Assembly: GCF_013407925.2 (NCBI RefSeq)
Contig: NZ_CP060201.1
Span: 4,883,001-4,947,000, forward strand
Length of the DNA stretch: 64,000 bases
Origin: Pseudomonas protegens
GTDB lineage: Bacteria > Pseudomonadota > Gammaproteobacteria > Pseudomonadales > Pseudomonadaceae
Reading direction: 5' to 3'
How positions within the stretch are numbered: position 1 is the first letter of the stretch; each line of letters begins with the position of its first letter. Positions 22,373-31,056 of the stretch are shown here, piece after piece. The translations under genes were made by a program, and so were the position numbers. Under the pieces are notes generated by a model. The model was not told the DNA's origin. It ran no database searches and saw only the letters and a list, made by a program, of their open reading frames with translations.

Positions 22373-23341
22373 TCAGTTGAGAATGACCAGGGCCGGGTAT
22401 TCCGAGAGGCGTGCCGAGGTGATGTGGGCCAGGGAGCGCAGCACGTCCAGGGGCTGGTCCAGGCGGTAGTTGCCGGTGACCGCGACATTCGCCAACTGCT
22501 GGTTGTTGTTGACGATCCAGCCCGGGTAATAGCGCCGCAGTTCCGCCAGCACCTGGCTCAGGGGGCAGTTCTCGAACACCAGGCGGCCGTCGATCCAGGC
22601 CAGGTCCTTGCCGGCATCGAGTCGGGCCGGTGGGCCGAAGCCTTCGGGGCCGACGCGAACGCTCTCGCCGGCGCTCAGGCGAATGCGCTGATCGGCGTGG
22701 GTGGCGCGCAGGTCGATATCGCCGCGCTGCACCTGGACCTGGGCAATGCCGTCCAGGTAGCGCACGGCGAAGGCGGTGTCGGCCACGCTGGCCTTGACCG
22801 GGCCGGCGTCCAGCTCCAGGGGCAGGCCCGGGGTGCCGGGGATCTCGAAGAAGGCTTCGCCCTGGTACAGCCGCGCCACGCGCCGGTGATCGTTGATGTC
22901 GCTGGAAAACGCCGAGTTGGTGTTGAGCAGCACCTTGGAGCCGTCTTCCAGTTGCAGGCGCTGGCGTTCGCCGACCTGGGTCAGGTGGTCGGCCTGCAGG
23001 CGCAGCGGCAGGTTGCTGAAGCTGAACAGCCCGAGCAGCAGCACTGCGGCGGTGGCCAGGGGTTTCCAGTGCGGGCGCAGGCGTGCCAGGCGCGAGACTT
23101 TCGGCGGTGTCGCCAGGGTCAGGGCGCATTGCGCCACTTGCGGCCCGTCCCAGATCGCCCGGGCCTTTTCAAAGGCCTGGGCATTGAGCGGTGAAGCCGC
23201 CAGCCAATGATGAAACCGGCGCAGTTGTTCTTCGTTCGGATGTTCCAGCTCGATCAGCCAATCCAGTGCCTGATCCATGGCCAGGGTGCTTGAGTGCGGG
23301 CCGGCGGGGGTGGGCGGCTCGGCGCTGTGAAAATCCGTCAC
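22373..23341 (-). CDS. FecR-like transmembrane anti-sigma factor
   Basis: A 322-residue regulator. It has a cytoplasmic N-terminal region that binds the sigma factor (ALDWLIELEHPNEEQLRRFHHWLAASPLNAQAFEKA, the DUF4880 pattern), one membrane helix (LATAAVLLLGLFSF, about residue 95), and a periplasmic FecR domain (GERQRLQLEDGSKVLLNTNSAF, YQGEAFFEI). The C-terminal region (LSQVLAELRRYYPGWI) contacts the receptor STN domain. It transmits receptor occupancy to the ECF sigma factor. It lies between the sigma gene (114 bases upstream) and the receptor gene (122 bases downstream), same strand. Confidence 0.93.
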   Translation of the reverse strand: MTDFHSAEPPTPAGPHSSTLAMDQALDWLIELEHPNEEQLRRFHHWLAASPLNAQAFEKARAIWDGPQVAQCALTLATPPKVSRLARLRPHWKPLATAAVLLLGLFSFSNLPLRLQADHLTQVGERQRLQLEDGSKVLLNTNSAFSSDINDHRRVARLYQGEAFFEIPGTPGLPLELDAGPVKASVADTAFAVRYLDGIAQVQVQRGDIDLRATHADQRIRLSAGESVRVGPEGFGPPARLDAGKDLAWIDGRLVFENCPLSQVLAELRRYYPGWIVNNNQQLANVAVTGNYRLDQPLDVLRSLAHITSARLSEYPALVILN

Positions 23342-23454
23342 GGGTGTTCCTCGGCGGCGTCTGTGCGCAGCTGTTTTTTCAAGAGAGAGCGAAAGCCGGC
23401 CAAGGTTAACAAAGGCCCGGGGCTGACGCAGTCATTGTGCTCAGCGGTTGAGAC

Positions 23455-23973
23455 TCACTGGCCGTCGAGACGTTCGGCGACGCCGATGCAGATGGCCATG
23501 ATCAATTTCAATTCCTTTTGTACCGTGCTCAGCGAAACCCCGAGCTCGTCGGCGATCTCCTGATAGCTGTGGCCGTGCAAGCGACTGAGGATGAAGATCT
23601 GCTGCTGGCGCGGGCTGAGCTGGCCGAGGCTGAGGTTCAGGCGTTCGAGCAGTTGCTCGGCGTGGGCCGCGTCCTCGGCGCTGCTGACAGGGGCGGCGAT
23701 GCTCTCCAGCACCTCGGCAGGCACGTCTTCGAGCAGGGTGCGGCCCTGGATGCGCCGGGCCCGCAGGTGATCGAGGGCGAGGTTGCGTGCGGTCTGGAAC
23801 ACGAAGGGTTCGAGGTGGGTGATCGGCCGCTCGCTGAGGGCCCGGGTCACCCGCAGGTAGGTTTCCTGCAGCAGGTCTTCGGCGGTGCTGTGGTTGTTGA
23901 CCATCCGCTCCAGGGTCCGCAGCAGGGAAATGCGCTGGGTGAGGAAGACGTGGTTGAAGTGCGATTGACTCAC
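23455..23973 (-). CDS. FecI-like ECF sigma factor for haem uptake
   Basis: A 172-residue iron-starvation sigma factor. Region 2 is HVFLTQRISLLRTLERMVNNHSTAEDLLQETYLRV, and region 4 is LSLGQLSPRQQQIFILSRLHGHSYQEIADELGVSLSTVQKEL. It directs RNA polymerase to the receptor operon when FecR is triggered. The organisation sigma-FecR-receptor-haem oxygenase resembles the hasI-hasS-hasR type system. A Fur box lies 31 bases before the start. Confidence 0.93.
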   Translation of the reverse strand: MSQSHFNHVFLTQRISLLRTLERMVNNHSTAEDLLQETYLRVTRALSERPITHLEPFVFQTARNLALDHLRARRIQGRTLLEDVPAEVLESIAAPVSSAEDAAHAEQLLERLNLSLGQLSPRQQQIFILSRLHGHSYQEIADELGVSLSTVQKELKLIMAICIGVAERLDGQ

Positions 23974-24003
23974 GGCAAGGCCTGATCCATTTTTTCAGCG
24001 GAT

Positions 24004-24022
24004 GATAATGATTGTCATCTGC
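24004..24022. promoter_or_regulatory. Fur box before the ECF sigma gene
   Basis: GATAATGATTGTCATCTGC matches the 19-bp Fur consensus GATAATGATAATCATTATC at most positions of the left two hexamers. Placed 31 bases upstream of the sigma gene start, it implies repression in iron-replete cells. Confidence 0.75.
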
Positions 24023-24046
24023 GTCAGTGGTCAAGCCTTGTGTGAA

Positions 24047-24511
24047 TTATCCCCGGCCGGCCAGGTAGGCCTGGTAGTCGGGAATCCGGTGCTCGTGGGC
24101 CTGGTTCATCAGCGGACTGCTGAGCAGGTAGTCGGCGCTGCACTCGTTGCAGGCCACGGGAATGTTCCACACCGCCGCCACCCGCAGCAGGGCCTTGATA
24201 TCCGGATCGTGAGGCTGGGGTTCGAAGGGGTCCCAGAAGAACACCAGCAGGTCGACCCGTTGTTCGGCGATCTGCGCCCCCAGTTGCTGATCGCCGCCCA
24301 GAGGGCCGCTGATCATGCTTTGCACCGGCAGCCCCAGGCGTTTGCTCAGCAGCAGCCCGGTGGTGCCGGTGGCCAGCAGTTCATGTTCGGCCAGGCGTGA
24401 CTTCTGCCGCTCGGCCCAGTCCAGCAGAAAGACCTTGCAGTGGTCGTGGGCGACCAGGGCGATGCGCTTGCGCGCCGCCATGGTCTTTTGCGTGAAACTG
24501 ATACCGATCAT
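24047..24511 (-). CDS. mgsA: Methylglyoxal synthase
   Basis: Turns dihydroxyacetone phosphate into methylglyoxal and phosphate, a bypass when phosphate limits lower glycolysis. The 154-residue protein has the family motifs IALVAHDHCK, ATGTTG (phosphate binding) and SGPLGGDQQ, and ends with NIPVACNECSADYLL. It starts 15 bases after gap ends on the same strand, so the two are almost certainly co-transcribed, linking it with triose-phosphate supply. Confidence 0.95.
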   Translation of the reverse strand: MIGISFTQKTMAARKRIALVAHDHCKVFLLDWAERQKSRLAEHELLATGTTGLLLSKRLGLPVQSMISGPLGGDQQLGAQIAEQRVDLLVFFWDPFEPQPHDPDIKALLRVAAVWNIPVACNECSADYLLSSPLMNQAHEHRIPDYQAYLAGRG

Positions 24512-24526
24512 CGACGAATATCCGTT

Positions 24527-25531
24527 TTATTCCGCGTTGCACAGGGCCAGGCAGTTATCCAGCATGCGGTTGGAGAAGCCCCACTCGTTGTCGTACCAGG
24601 CCAGCACCTTGAGCAAGCGACCGCCGCTGACCTTGGTGTGGTTGGCGTCGAAGATCGACGACAGCGGGTTGTGATTGAAGTCGCTGGAAACCAGCGGCAG
24701 GGTGTTGTAGCCGAGGATCTTCGAATGCTGGCTGGCGCTCTTGAGCAGGGCGTTGACCTCTTCGGCGGTGGTGTCGCGCTTGAGGGTCACGGTCAGGTCC
24801 ACCAGGGATACGTTGATCACCGGCACGCGCACCGCCATGCCGGTCAGCTTGCCCGCCAGTTCCGGCAGCACCAGGCCCACGGCTTCGGCGGCGCCGGTCT
24901 TGCTCGGGATCATGTTCTGGGTGGCCGAACGGGCGCGGTACGGGTCGCTGTGGTAGACGTCGGTGAGGTTCTGGTCGTTGGTGTAGGCGTGGATGGTGGT
25001 CATCAGGCCGTTGTCGATGCCCAGCTCGCGGTGCAGCACCTGGGCCACCGGGGCCAGGCAGTTGGTGGTGCACGAGGCGTTGGAAATGATCTGGTGCGAC
25101 TGGCGCAGAATGTCGTGGTTGACCCCGTAGACCACGGTGGCGTCGGCGCCCTTGGCCGGGGCCGAGATGATCACTTTGCGGGCGCCGGCAGTAAGATGGG
25201 CGGCGGCCTTGGCGCGGTCGGTGAACAGGCCGGTGCATTCGAAGACTACGTCGATCTTTTCCGCGGCCCAGGGCAGTTCGGCCGGGTTGCGGATGGCGCT
25301 GACGGCGATGCGGTCGCCATTGACGGTCAGGCTTTCCTGATCGTGCTGGACCTCGGCGTCGAAAGTGCCGTGCACGGTGTCGTATTTCAGCAGGTGGGCA
25401 TTGATCGCGCTGTCCCCCAGATCGTTGATGGCGACGATCTGCAGATCCTGACGATAGCCTTGGGTATAGAGTGCGCGCAGGACGTTACGGCCAATACGGC
25501 CAAAACCGTTGATTGCGATTCGAAGAGTCAT
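24527..25531 (-). CDS. gap: Glyceraldehyde-3-phosphate dehydrogenase
   Basis: NAD-type GAPDH of 334 residues. The Rossmann start is [20 protein letters not shown], the catalytic cysteine lies in [12 protein letters not shown], and WYDNEWGF occurs near the end. It corresponds to gap-1 of pseudomonads, the copy tied to glucose catabolism. It is divergent from edd over a 222-base region with two HexR-type boxes, so both should be de-repressed by the Entner-Doudoroff intermediate KDPG. ATG at 25531 is used; a TTG two codons upstream is also possible. Confidence 0.96.
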   Translation of the reverse strand: MTLRIAINGFGRIGRNVLRALYTQGYRQDLQIVAINDLGDSAINAHLLKYDTVHGTFDAEVQHDQESLTVNGDRIAVSAIRNPAELPWAAEKIDVVFECTGLFTDRAKAAAHLTAGARKVIISAPAKGADATVVYGVNHDILRQSHQIISNASCTTNCLAPVAQVLHRELGIDNGLMTTIHAYTNDQNLTDVYHSDPYRARSATQNMIPSKTGAAEAVGLVLPELAGKLTGMAVRVPVINVSLVDLTVTLKRDTTAEEVNALLKSASQHSKILGYNTLPLVSSDFNHNPLSSIFDANHTKVSGGRLLKVLAWYDNEWGFSNRMLDNCLALCNAE

Positions 25532-25556
25532 GTGCAAGCGCCTGTCGTTGAATTTG

Positions 25557-25571
25557 TTGTTGGAATTACAA
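25557..25571. promoter_or_regulatory. HexR box in the gap leader
   Basis: TTGT-TGGAATT-ACAA fits the published Pseudomonas HexR operator TTGT-N7/8-ACAA exactly. It lies 26 bases upstream of the gap start codon. Confidence 0.75.
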
Positions 25572-25618
25572 GATTATTCGCATAGAAATAGAAAACAAGC
25601 CTTTTTAGTGGCAATATT

Positions 25619-25633
25619 TTGTTTTATCTACAA
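25619..25633. promoter_or_regulatory. HexR box in the edd promoter region
   Basis: TTGT-TTTATCT-ACAA fits the HexR operator exactly. It is 121 bases before the edd start, so it probably overlaps or lies just upstream of the edd promoter. Confidence 0.75.
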
Positions 25634-25753
25634 CGAGTGACCTGAATCAACTGGTCCAAATGGTCAGAAACTCCTCCGCTGTCTCTGAGTGGCGGTGCGT
25701 CTGATCAGCATAGACAAACAGGTCGCCACATCCGTTAGCCTGGAGTTCTACAT

Positions 25754-27580
25754 ATGCATCCCCGCGTTCTTGAGGTCACCGAACGGCTTATCGCTCGCAG
25801 TCGCGCCACTCGCCAGGCCTATCTGGCGTTGATCCGCGGTGCCGCCAGCGATGGGCCGCAGCGCGGCAAGCTGCAGTGCGCGAACTTCGCCCACGGCGTG
25901 GCCGGTTGCGGCGCCGAAGACAAGCACAGCCTGCGGATGATGAACGCGGCCAACGTGGCAATTGTTTCGTCATATAACGACATGTTGTCGGCCCACCAGC
26001 CTTACGAACGTTTTCCCGAGCAGATCAAGAAAGCCCTGCGCGAGATCGGTTCGGTGGGGCAGTTCGCCGGTGGCACCCCGGCCATGTGCGATGGCGTGAC
26101 CCAGGGCGAGGCCGGCATGGAACTGAGCCTGCCGAGCCGTGAGGTGATCGCGCTGTCCACCGCTGTGGCGCTGTCGCACAACATGTTCGACGCCGCGCTG
26201 ATGCTGGGGATCTGCGACAAGATCGTTCCGGGGCTGATGATGGGCGCCCTGCGCTTTGGTCATCTGCCGATGGTCTTCGTCCCGGGCGGGCCGATGGTGT
26301 CGGGGATTTCCAACAAGCAGAAGGCCGATGTGCGCCAGCGCTATGCCGAAGGCAAGGCCAGCCGCGAGGAGCTGCTGGAGTCGGAAATGAAGTCCTACCA
26401 CAGCCCCGGCACCTGCACCTTCTACGGCACCGCCAACACCAACCAGTTGCTGATGGAAGTCATGGGCCTACACCTGCCGGGCGCCTCCTTCGTCAACCCC
26501 AACACGCCGCTGCGCGACGCCCTGACCCATGAGGCGGCGCAGCAGGTCACGCGCCTGACCAAGCAGAGCGGCAGCTTCATGCCCATCGGCGAAATCGTCG
26601 ACGAGCGTTGCCTGGTCAACTCCATCGTCGCCCTGCACGCCACCGGCGGTTCCACCAACCACACCCTGCACATGCCGGCCATCGCCCAGGCGGCGGGCAT
26701 CCAGTTGACCTGGCAGGACATGGCCGACCTGTCCGAGGTGGTGCCGACCCTGTCCCACGTCTATCCCAACGGCAAGGCCGACATCAACCACTTCCAGGCC
26801 GCAGGGGGCATGTCGTTCCTGATCCGCGAACTGCTGGAAGCCGGCCTGCTGCATGAAGACGTCAACACCGTGGCCGGCCGCGGCCTGAGCCGCTACACCC
26901 AGGAGCCGTTCCTCGACAACGGCAAGCTGGTATGGCGCGACGGCCCGATCGAAAGCCTCGACGAAAACATCCTGCGGCCGGTGGCCCGGGCGTTCTCCCC
27001 GGAAGGCGGCTTGCGGGTCATGCAAGGCAACCTCGGCCGTGGGGTGATGAAAGTCTCCGCCGTGGCCCCCGAACATCAGATCGTCGAAGCCCCGGCGGTG
27101 GTGTTCCAGGACCAGCAGGACCTGGCCGATGCGTTCAAGGCCGGTCTGCTGGAGAAAGACTTCGTCGCGGTGATGCGCTTCCAGGGCCCGCGCTCCAACG
27201 GCATGCCCGAGCTGCACAAGATGACCCCCTTCCTCGGGGTGCTGCAGGACCGCGGCTTCAAGGTGGCGCTGGTGACCGATGGACGTATGTCCGGTGCCTC
27301 AGGCAAGATTCCGGCGGCGATCCATGTCAGCCCCGAGGCCCAGGTCGGCGGTGCGCTGGCCCGGGTGCTGGACGGCGACATCATCCGCGTGGACGGGGTC
27401 AAGGGCACCCTGGAACTCAAGGTCGACGCCGCCGAATTCGCCGCCCGGGAACCGGCCAAGGGGCTGCTGGGCAACAACGTCGGCACCGGCCGCGAACTCT
27501 TCGCTTTCATGCGCATGGCCTTCAGCTCGGCAGAGCAGGGCGCCAGCGCCTTTACCTCTGCACTGGAGACGCTTAATTGA
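25754..27580 (+). CDS. edd: 6-phosphogluconate dehydratase
   Basis: First enzyme of the Entner-Doudoroff pathway: 6-phosphogluconate to KDPG, using a 4Fe-4S cluster. The 608-residue protein is full length. It contains [40 protein letters not shown] and [15 protein letters not shown], with cluster cysteines, and the ILV-dehydratase block [22 protein letters not shown]. It is first in the edd-glk operon; its stop overlaps the glk start. The start at 25754 follows GCCTGGAG. Confidence 0.97.
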   Translation: MHPRVLEVTERLIARSRATRQAYLALIRGAASDGPQRGKLQCANFAHGVAGCGAEDKHSLRMMNAANVAIVSSYNDMLSAHQPYERFPEQIKKALREIGSVGQFAGGTPAMCDGVTQGEAGMELSLPSREVIALSTAVALSHNMFDAALMLGICDKIVPGLMMGALRFGHLPMVFVPGGPMVSGISNKQKADVRQRYAEGKASREELLESEMKSYHSPGTCTFYGTANTNQLLMEVMGLHLPGASFVNPNTPLRDALTHEAAQQVTRLTKQSGSFMPIGEIVDERCLVNSIVALHATGGSTNHTLHMPAIAQAAGIQLTWQDMADLSEVVPTLSHVYPNGKADINHFQAAGGMSFLIRELLEAGLLHEDVNTVAGRGLSRYTQEPFLDNGKLVWRDGPIESLDENILRPVARAFSPEGGLRVMQGNLGRGVMKVSAVAPEHQIVEAPAVVFQDQQDLADAFKAGLLEKDFVAVMRFQGPRSNGMPELHKMTPFLGVLQDRGFKVALVTDGRMSGASGKIPAAIHVSPEAQVGGALARVLDGDIIRVDGVKGTLELKVDAAEFAAREPAKGLLGNNVGTGRELFAFMRMAFSSAEQGASAFTSALETLN

Positions 27581-28533
27581 AACTGGCCCTGGTCGGTGAC
27601 ATCGGTGGGACCAACGCGCGGTTCGCGTTGTGGAAGGATCAGCAGCTGGACGCGATTCAGGTGCTGGCAACGGCGGACTACCGCTGCCCGGAAGACGCCA
27701 TCCTGGCCTATCTGCACGCCCAGGGCCTGGCCCTGGGCGCCATCGGTTCGGTGTGCCTGTCGGTGGCCGGTCCGGTCAGCGGCGATGAGTTCCGTTTCAC
27801 CAACAACCACTGGCGCCTGAGCCGCCAGGCGTTCTGCCAGGCGCTGCAAGTGGAGCGCCTGCTGCTGGTCAACGATTTCTCGGCCATGGCCCTGGGCATG
27901 ACCCGTCTGCAGCCCGATGAGTTTCGCGTGGTTTGCGAAGGCGTCGCCGAGCCCTTGCGTCCGGCGGTGGTGATCGGCCCGGGCACCGGCCTTGGCGTCG
28001 GCACCCTGTTGAACTTCGGCGACGGCCGCTACATGGCCTTGCCGGGGGAGGGCGGCCACGTCGACCTGCCCTTGAGCAGCCCGCGGGAAACCCAACTCTG
28101 GCAACACATCCACGCCGAGATCGGCCATGTCAGCGCCGAGACGGCCTTGAGCGGCAGCGGCTTGCCCCGGGTGTACCGGGCGATCTGCACGGTGGACGGC
28201 CATGAACCGCGTCTGGACACCCCTGAAGCCATCACCGCGGCCGGGCTGGCCGGCGATCCGATTGCCCGGGAAGTGCTGGAGCAGTTCAGCTGCTGGCTGG
28301 GTCGGGTGGCGGGCAACAACGTGCTGACCACGGGCGCGCGGGGCGGGGTGTACATCGTCGGTGGGGTGATTCCGCGCTTTGCCGATTTCTTCATCCAGAG
28401 TGGCTTTGCCAAGAGTTTTGCCGACAAGGGCTGCATGAGCGATTACTTCAAGGGCATTCCGGTATGGCTGGTTACCGCGCCCTACTCCGGGCTGACCGGT
28501 GCCGGCGTGGCCCTGGAGCAAGCCCAGGGCTGA
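27577..28533 (+). CDS. glk: Glucokinase
   Basis: Phosphorylates glucose with ATP. The 318-residue ROK-independent Glk family protein has the phosphate motif [14 protein letters not shown] at the N-terminus, [13 protein letters not shown] around the sugar-binding loop and GPGTGLGVG. The start is TTG at 27577, overlapping the edd stop (TTGA), a layout for translational coupling. Together with gts and oprB this provides the phosphorylative route of glucose use. Confidence 0.95.
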   Translation: MKLALVGDIGGTNARFALWKDQQLDAIQVLATADYRCPEDAILAYLHAQGLALGAIGSVCLSVAGPVSGDEFRFTNNHWRLSRQAFCQALQVERLLLVNDFSAMALGMTRLQPDEFRVVCEGVAEPLRPAVVIGPGTGLGVGTLLNFGDGRYMALPGEGGHVDLPLSSPRETQLWQHIHAEIGHVSAETALSGSGLPRVYRAICTVDGHEPRLDTPEAITAAGLAGDPIAREVLEQFSCWLGRVAGNNVLTTGARGGVYIVGGVIPRFADFFIQSGFAKSFADKGCMSDYFKGIPVWLVTAPYSGLTGAGVALEQAQG

Positions 28534-28550
28534 CACCGAGCCGCATGGCG

Positions 28551-28591
28551 CAGGAGCCGGCTTGCCGGCGAAGAGGCCGTAACAGGCCTCC
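28551..28591. repeat. Single REP element (class 1) after glk
   Basis: CAGGAGCCGGCTTGCCGGCG is one class 1 REP core without an inverted partner, followed by a short hairpin GAGGCC-GTAACA-GGCCTC. It lies between glk and the response-regulator gene. Confidence 0.75.
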
Positions 28592-28640
28592 CGCCATCAG
28601 GCATAATCGCGCTCCCTGCCCAACAATGAGGACGGCCCCG

Positions 28641-29372
28641 GTGAGTTCAGTCAGTAAGTCGATCTTGTTGGTTGACGACGATCAGGAAATTCGCGAGCTG
28701 CTGGAAACCTACCTCAGCCGTTGCGGCTTCCAGGTGCGCACGACCGCCGATGGCGCCGGCTTTCGTCAGGCCCTGAACGAGGCGCCCAGCGACCTGGTGA
28801 TCCTCGACGTGATGCTGCCCGACGAAGACGGCTTCAGCCTGTGCCGCTGGATTCGCCAGCATCCACGGCGCAGCCAGGTGCCGATCATCATGCTCACCGC
28901 CAGCTCCGACGAAGCCGACCGGGTCATCGGCCTGGAGCTGGGGGCCGACGACTACCTGGGCAAGCCCTTCAGCCCCCGGGAGTTGCAGGCGCGGATCAAG
29001 GCGCTGCTGCGCCGGGTGCAGTTCGCCCAGGAGCGGGTCGCCGGTGAAGTGTTGTGCTTCGACGAATGGCGCCTGGACGTGATCAGTCACCGGTTGTTCC
29101 ACAACGACGGCGAGGAGGTGATTCTCTCCGGTGCCGACTTCGCCCTGCTCAAGCTGTTCCTCGACCATCCCCAGGAAATCCTCGACCGCGACACCATCGG
29201 CAATGCCACCCGCGGCCGCGAGCTGATGCCCCTGGACCGCATCGTCGACATGGCGGTCAGCCGTCTGCGTCAGCGCCTGCGGGACACGGAAAAACCGCCG
29301 CGGCTGATCCGCACCGTGCGTGGCAGCGGCTATCAGTTGGCAGCCAATGTGGTTGCCGGCAATGCTCTCTGA
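28641..29372 (+). CDS. gltR: OmpR-family response regulator of glucose transport
   Basis: A 243-residue two-component regulator. The receiver domain has acidic pocket VDDDQE, phosphoacceptor aspartate in LVILDVMLPDEDG and conserved lysine in GADDYLGKPFS. The winged helix C-terminal domain contains RELMPLDRIVDMAVSRLRQRLRD. GTG at 28641 is preferred because GAGGA precedes it by 8 bases; an in-frame ATG at 28626 lacks a site. In pseudomonads the edd-glk-gltR-gtrS order is conserved and GltR controls the glucose ABC transporter. Confidence 0.92.
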   Translation: MSSVSKSILLVDDDQEIRELLETYLSRCGFQVRTTADGAGFRQALNEAPSDLVILDVMLPDEDGFSLCRWIRQHPRRSQVPIIMLTASSDEADRVIGLELGADDYLGKPFSPRELQARIKALLRRVQFAQERVAGEVLCFDEWRLDVISHRLFHNDGEEVILSGADFALLKLFLDHPQEILDRDTIGNATRGRELMPLDRIVDMAVSRLRQRLRDTEKPPRLIRTVRGSGYQLAANVVAGNAL

Positions 29373-30831
29373 GGCCGTGCGCGGTCTGCTGCGACGGATG
29401 CCGGTGCCCCGTTCCCTGCTGGGCCGCATGCTGCTGTTGACCTTGCTCGCGGTGTTGTTCGCCCAGGCGCTGTCCAGCGTGATCTGGGTTTCGCAGTTGC
29501 GCGCCACCCAGCTCGAAGGCCTGGTGACCAGCGCCCGCAGCCTGGCCCATTCGATGACCGCCAGCGTCAGTTACCTGCGTTCGTTGCCGGTGGCGTACCG
29601 GCCCCTGGTGCTCGACCAGTTGCGCAGCATGGGCGGCACCCGTTTTGTCGTGACCCTCAACGACAAGCCCCTGGGCATGCAGGTGCTGCCCGCCACCCCA
29701 CGCAAAGAAGCGGTGCTGCAGGCGGTGGAACAGGTGCTGCGCCAGTCCCTGGGCAACGACGCGGATCTCTCGGTGACCTTTGTCAGCCCCGATGACCTGC
29801 GGATCTTCAATGGCGGCCTCAAGCTCGACGAGTTGCCGCGCTCCTGGGCCCATTACGCCCTGACCCTGGAGCCGGTGAACCCGCCGGTGCTGGTGACCCA
29901 GATCCAGATGGCCCCGGGGGAATGGCTGTATATCGCTTCGCTGCTGCCCGAGCCCTACACCAGTCTCGAAGAGCAGGGCCTGCCGGCGCAGCAGGTGTGG
30001 TTCATCCTCCTCACCAGCGGTTTTCTGCTGCTGTTCATCGGCCTCTTGGTGCACTGGCAGAGCCGGCCCCTCAAGCGCCTGGCCCGGGCCGCGCGGGACA
30101 TGTCCCTGGGCGCCGACGTCGAGCCGGTGGCGGAGGGCGGCGGCAGTGAAGTGGTGGAAGTGGGGCGGGCCTTCAACAGCATGCGCGAACGCATCAGCCG
30201 CTACCTGACCGAGCGCAGCCAGCTGTTCAGTGCCATTTCCCACGACCTGCGCACCCCCATCACCCGCCTGCGCCTGCGGGTCGAACTGCTGGAGGACGAA
30301 CAACTGCAAGCCAAGTTCGGCCGCGACCTGGACGAGCTGGAACTGCTGGTCAAGGGCGCGTTGCAATGCGTCAAGGACACCGACATACACGAGAACATCG
30401 AGCCGGTGGACCTCAACCAGGTGCTCGACTGCCTGGTGGAGCCTTACCTGGCGCCCCACGGCAATGGCCGAGTGACCCAGCAGGGCCGGGCGCAGGCCAG
30501 CTATCCCGGCAAGCCCCTGGCGCTCAAGCGCTGCATGGGCAACCTGATCGACAACGCCTTGAAGTACGGGCAGAACGCCCACCTGTACATCGAAGACGAC
30601 GACAACGCCTTCGTCCTGCACGTGGACGACGAAGGCCCGGGCGTGCCGGAGCAGCGCCTGGAGCAGGTGTTCGAACCGCACTTTCGCCTGGCCGGCCAGC
30701 AGCAGGGCTATGGCCTGGGCCTGGGCATCGCGCGCAACATCGCCCACAGCCACGGTGGCGAAGTCAGCCTGCAGAACCTGCGCGAAGGCGGCCTGCGCGT
30801 GACCCTGTACCTGCCCCGGACCTTCGACTGA
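29362..30831 (+). CDS. gtrS: Sensor histidine kinase partner of GltR
   Basis: A 489-residue membrane kinase. Helix 1 is MLLLTLLAVLFAQALSSVIW, followed by a periplasmic sensor of about 140 residues, helix 2 (VWFILLTSGFLLLFIGLLVHW) and HAMP. The phosphoacceptor histidine is in FSAISHDLRTPITRLRLR, and the ATPase boxes are NLIDNALKYG, DEGPGVP and YGLGLGIARNIAHSHGG. It overlaps gltR by 11 bases with the start used here; GTG 29377 and ATG 29398 are alternatives. In P. aeruginosa GtrS senses 2-ketogluconate and 6-phosphogluconate; the same ligands are inferred here. Confidence 0.9.
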   Translation: MLSEAVRGLLRRMPVPRSLLGRMLLLTLLAVLFAQALSSVIWVSQLRATQLEGLVTSARSLAHSMTASVSYLRSLPVAYRPLVLDQLRSMGGTRFVVTLNDKPLGMQVLPATPRKEAVLQAVEQVLRQSLGNDADLSVTFVSPDDLRIFNGGLKLDELPRSWAHYALTLEPVNPPVLVTQIQMAPGEWLYIASLLPEPYTSLEEQGLPAQQVWFILLTSGFLLLFIGLLVHWQSRPLKRLARAARDMSLGADVEPVAEGGGSEVVEVGRAFNSMRERISRYLTERSQLFSAISHDLRTPITRLRLRVELLEDEQLQAKFGRDLDELELLVKGALQCVKDTDIHENIEPVDLNQVLDCLVEPYLAPHGNGRVTQQGRAQASYPGKPLALKRCMGNLIDNALKYGQNAHLYIEDDDNAFVLHVDDEGPGVPEQRLEQVFEPHFRLAGQQQGYGLGLGIARNIAHSHGGEVSLQNLREGGLRVTLYLPRTFD

Positions 30832-30859
30832 CCTGCCGCCGTTGTAAGCGCTGGCTTGT

Positions 30860-30941
30860 GTAGGAGCTGGCTTGCCAGCGAAGGCGTCCTCAAGGGCACC
30901 ACAGGACCCAAGGGCCTCTTCGCCGGCAAGCCGGCTCCTAC
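30860..30941. repeat. REP pair (class 1) after gtrS
   Basis: GTAGGAGCTGGCTTGCCAGCG and the facing CGCCGGCAAGCCGGCTCCTAC form an inverted pair about 40 bases apart. The left copy has a variant stem (CTGGCTTGCCAG) compared with the right (CCGGCTTGCCGG); each keeps a perfect hairpin. Confidence 0.85.
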
Positions 30942-30954
30942 GGGTGGAGCCGTG

Positions 30955-31024
30955 CAATGTCACGGTTTGGTGACATTGTGCGGGTCCTTCGTTACCTGCG
31001 GTTGTGCGCGGCTTGATTAGACTC
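30955..31024 (+). promoter_or_regulatory. Promoter region of the AGE-isomerase gene, sharing spacing with gtsA
   Basis: A perfect 9-bp inverted repeat CAATGTCAC-GGTTTG-GTGACATTG (30955-30978) is followed by TTCGTTACC (30988-30996) and a -10-like TTAGACTC (31017-31024). GTGACATT, TTCGTTACC and TTAGACTC recur at exactly the same distances before gtsA. The activator is not proven; GltR is the obvious local candidate. Confidence 0.6.
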
Positions 31025-31038
31025 AGGCCTTCGATAAA

Positions 31039-31046
31039 AACAACAA
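31039..31046 (+). promoter_or_regulatory. Crc/Hfq-type A-rich leader site
   Basis: AACAACAA fits the AANAANAA catabolite-activity motif bound by Hfq with Crc in Pseudomonas mRNAs. It is 10 bases before the start codon of the AGE-isomerase gene. Confidence 0.5.
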
Positions 31047-31056
31047 CAGGTCACCC

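Noticed and set aside
22300..22385. Fur box before the haem receptor gene
   Set aside because: AATAATTATTCTCA-type stretches overlap the FecR gene end but fit the 19-bp consensus poorly; the receptor is better explained by ECF sigma control.
28585..28640. Alternative start of gltR at the long upstream frame (28464) or at ATG 28626
   Set aside because: The upstream extension overlaps glk and the REP element; ATG 28626 lacks a ribosome site, while GTG 28641 has GAGGA at proper distance.
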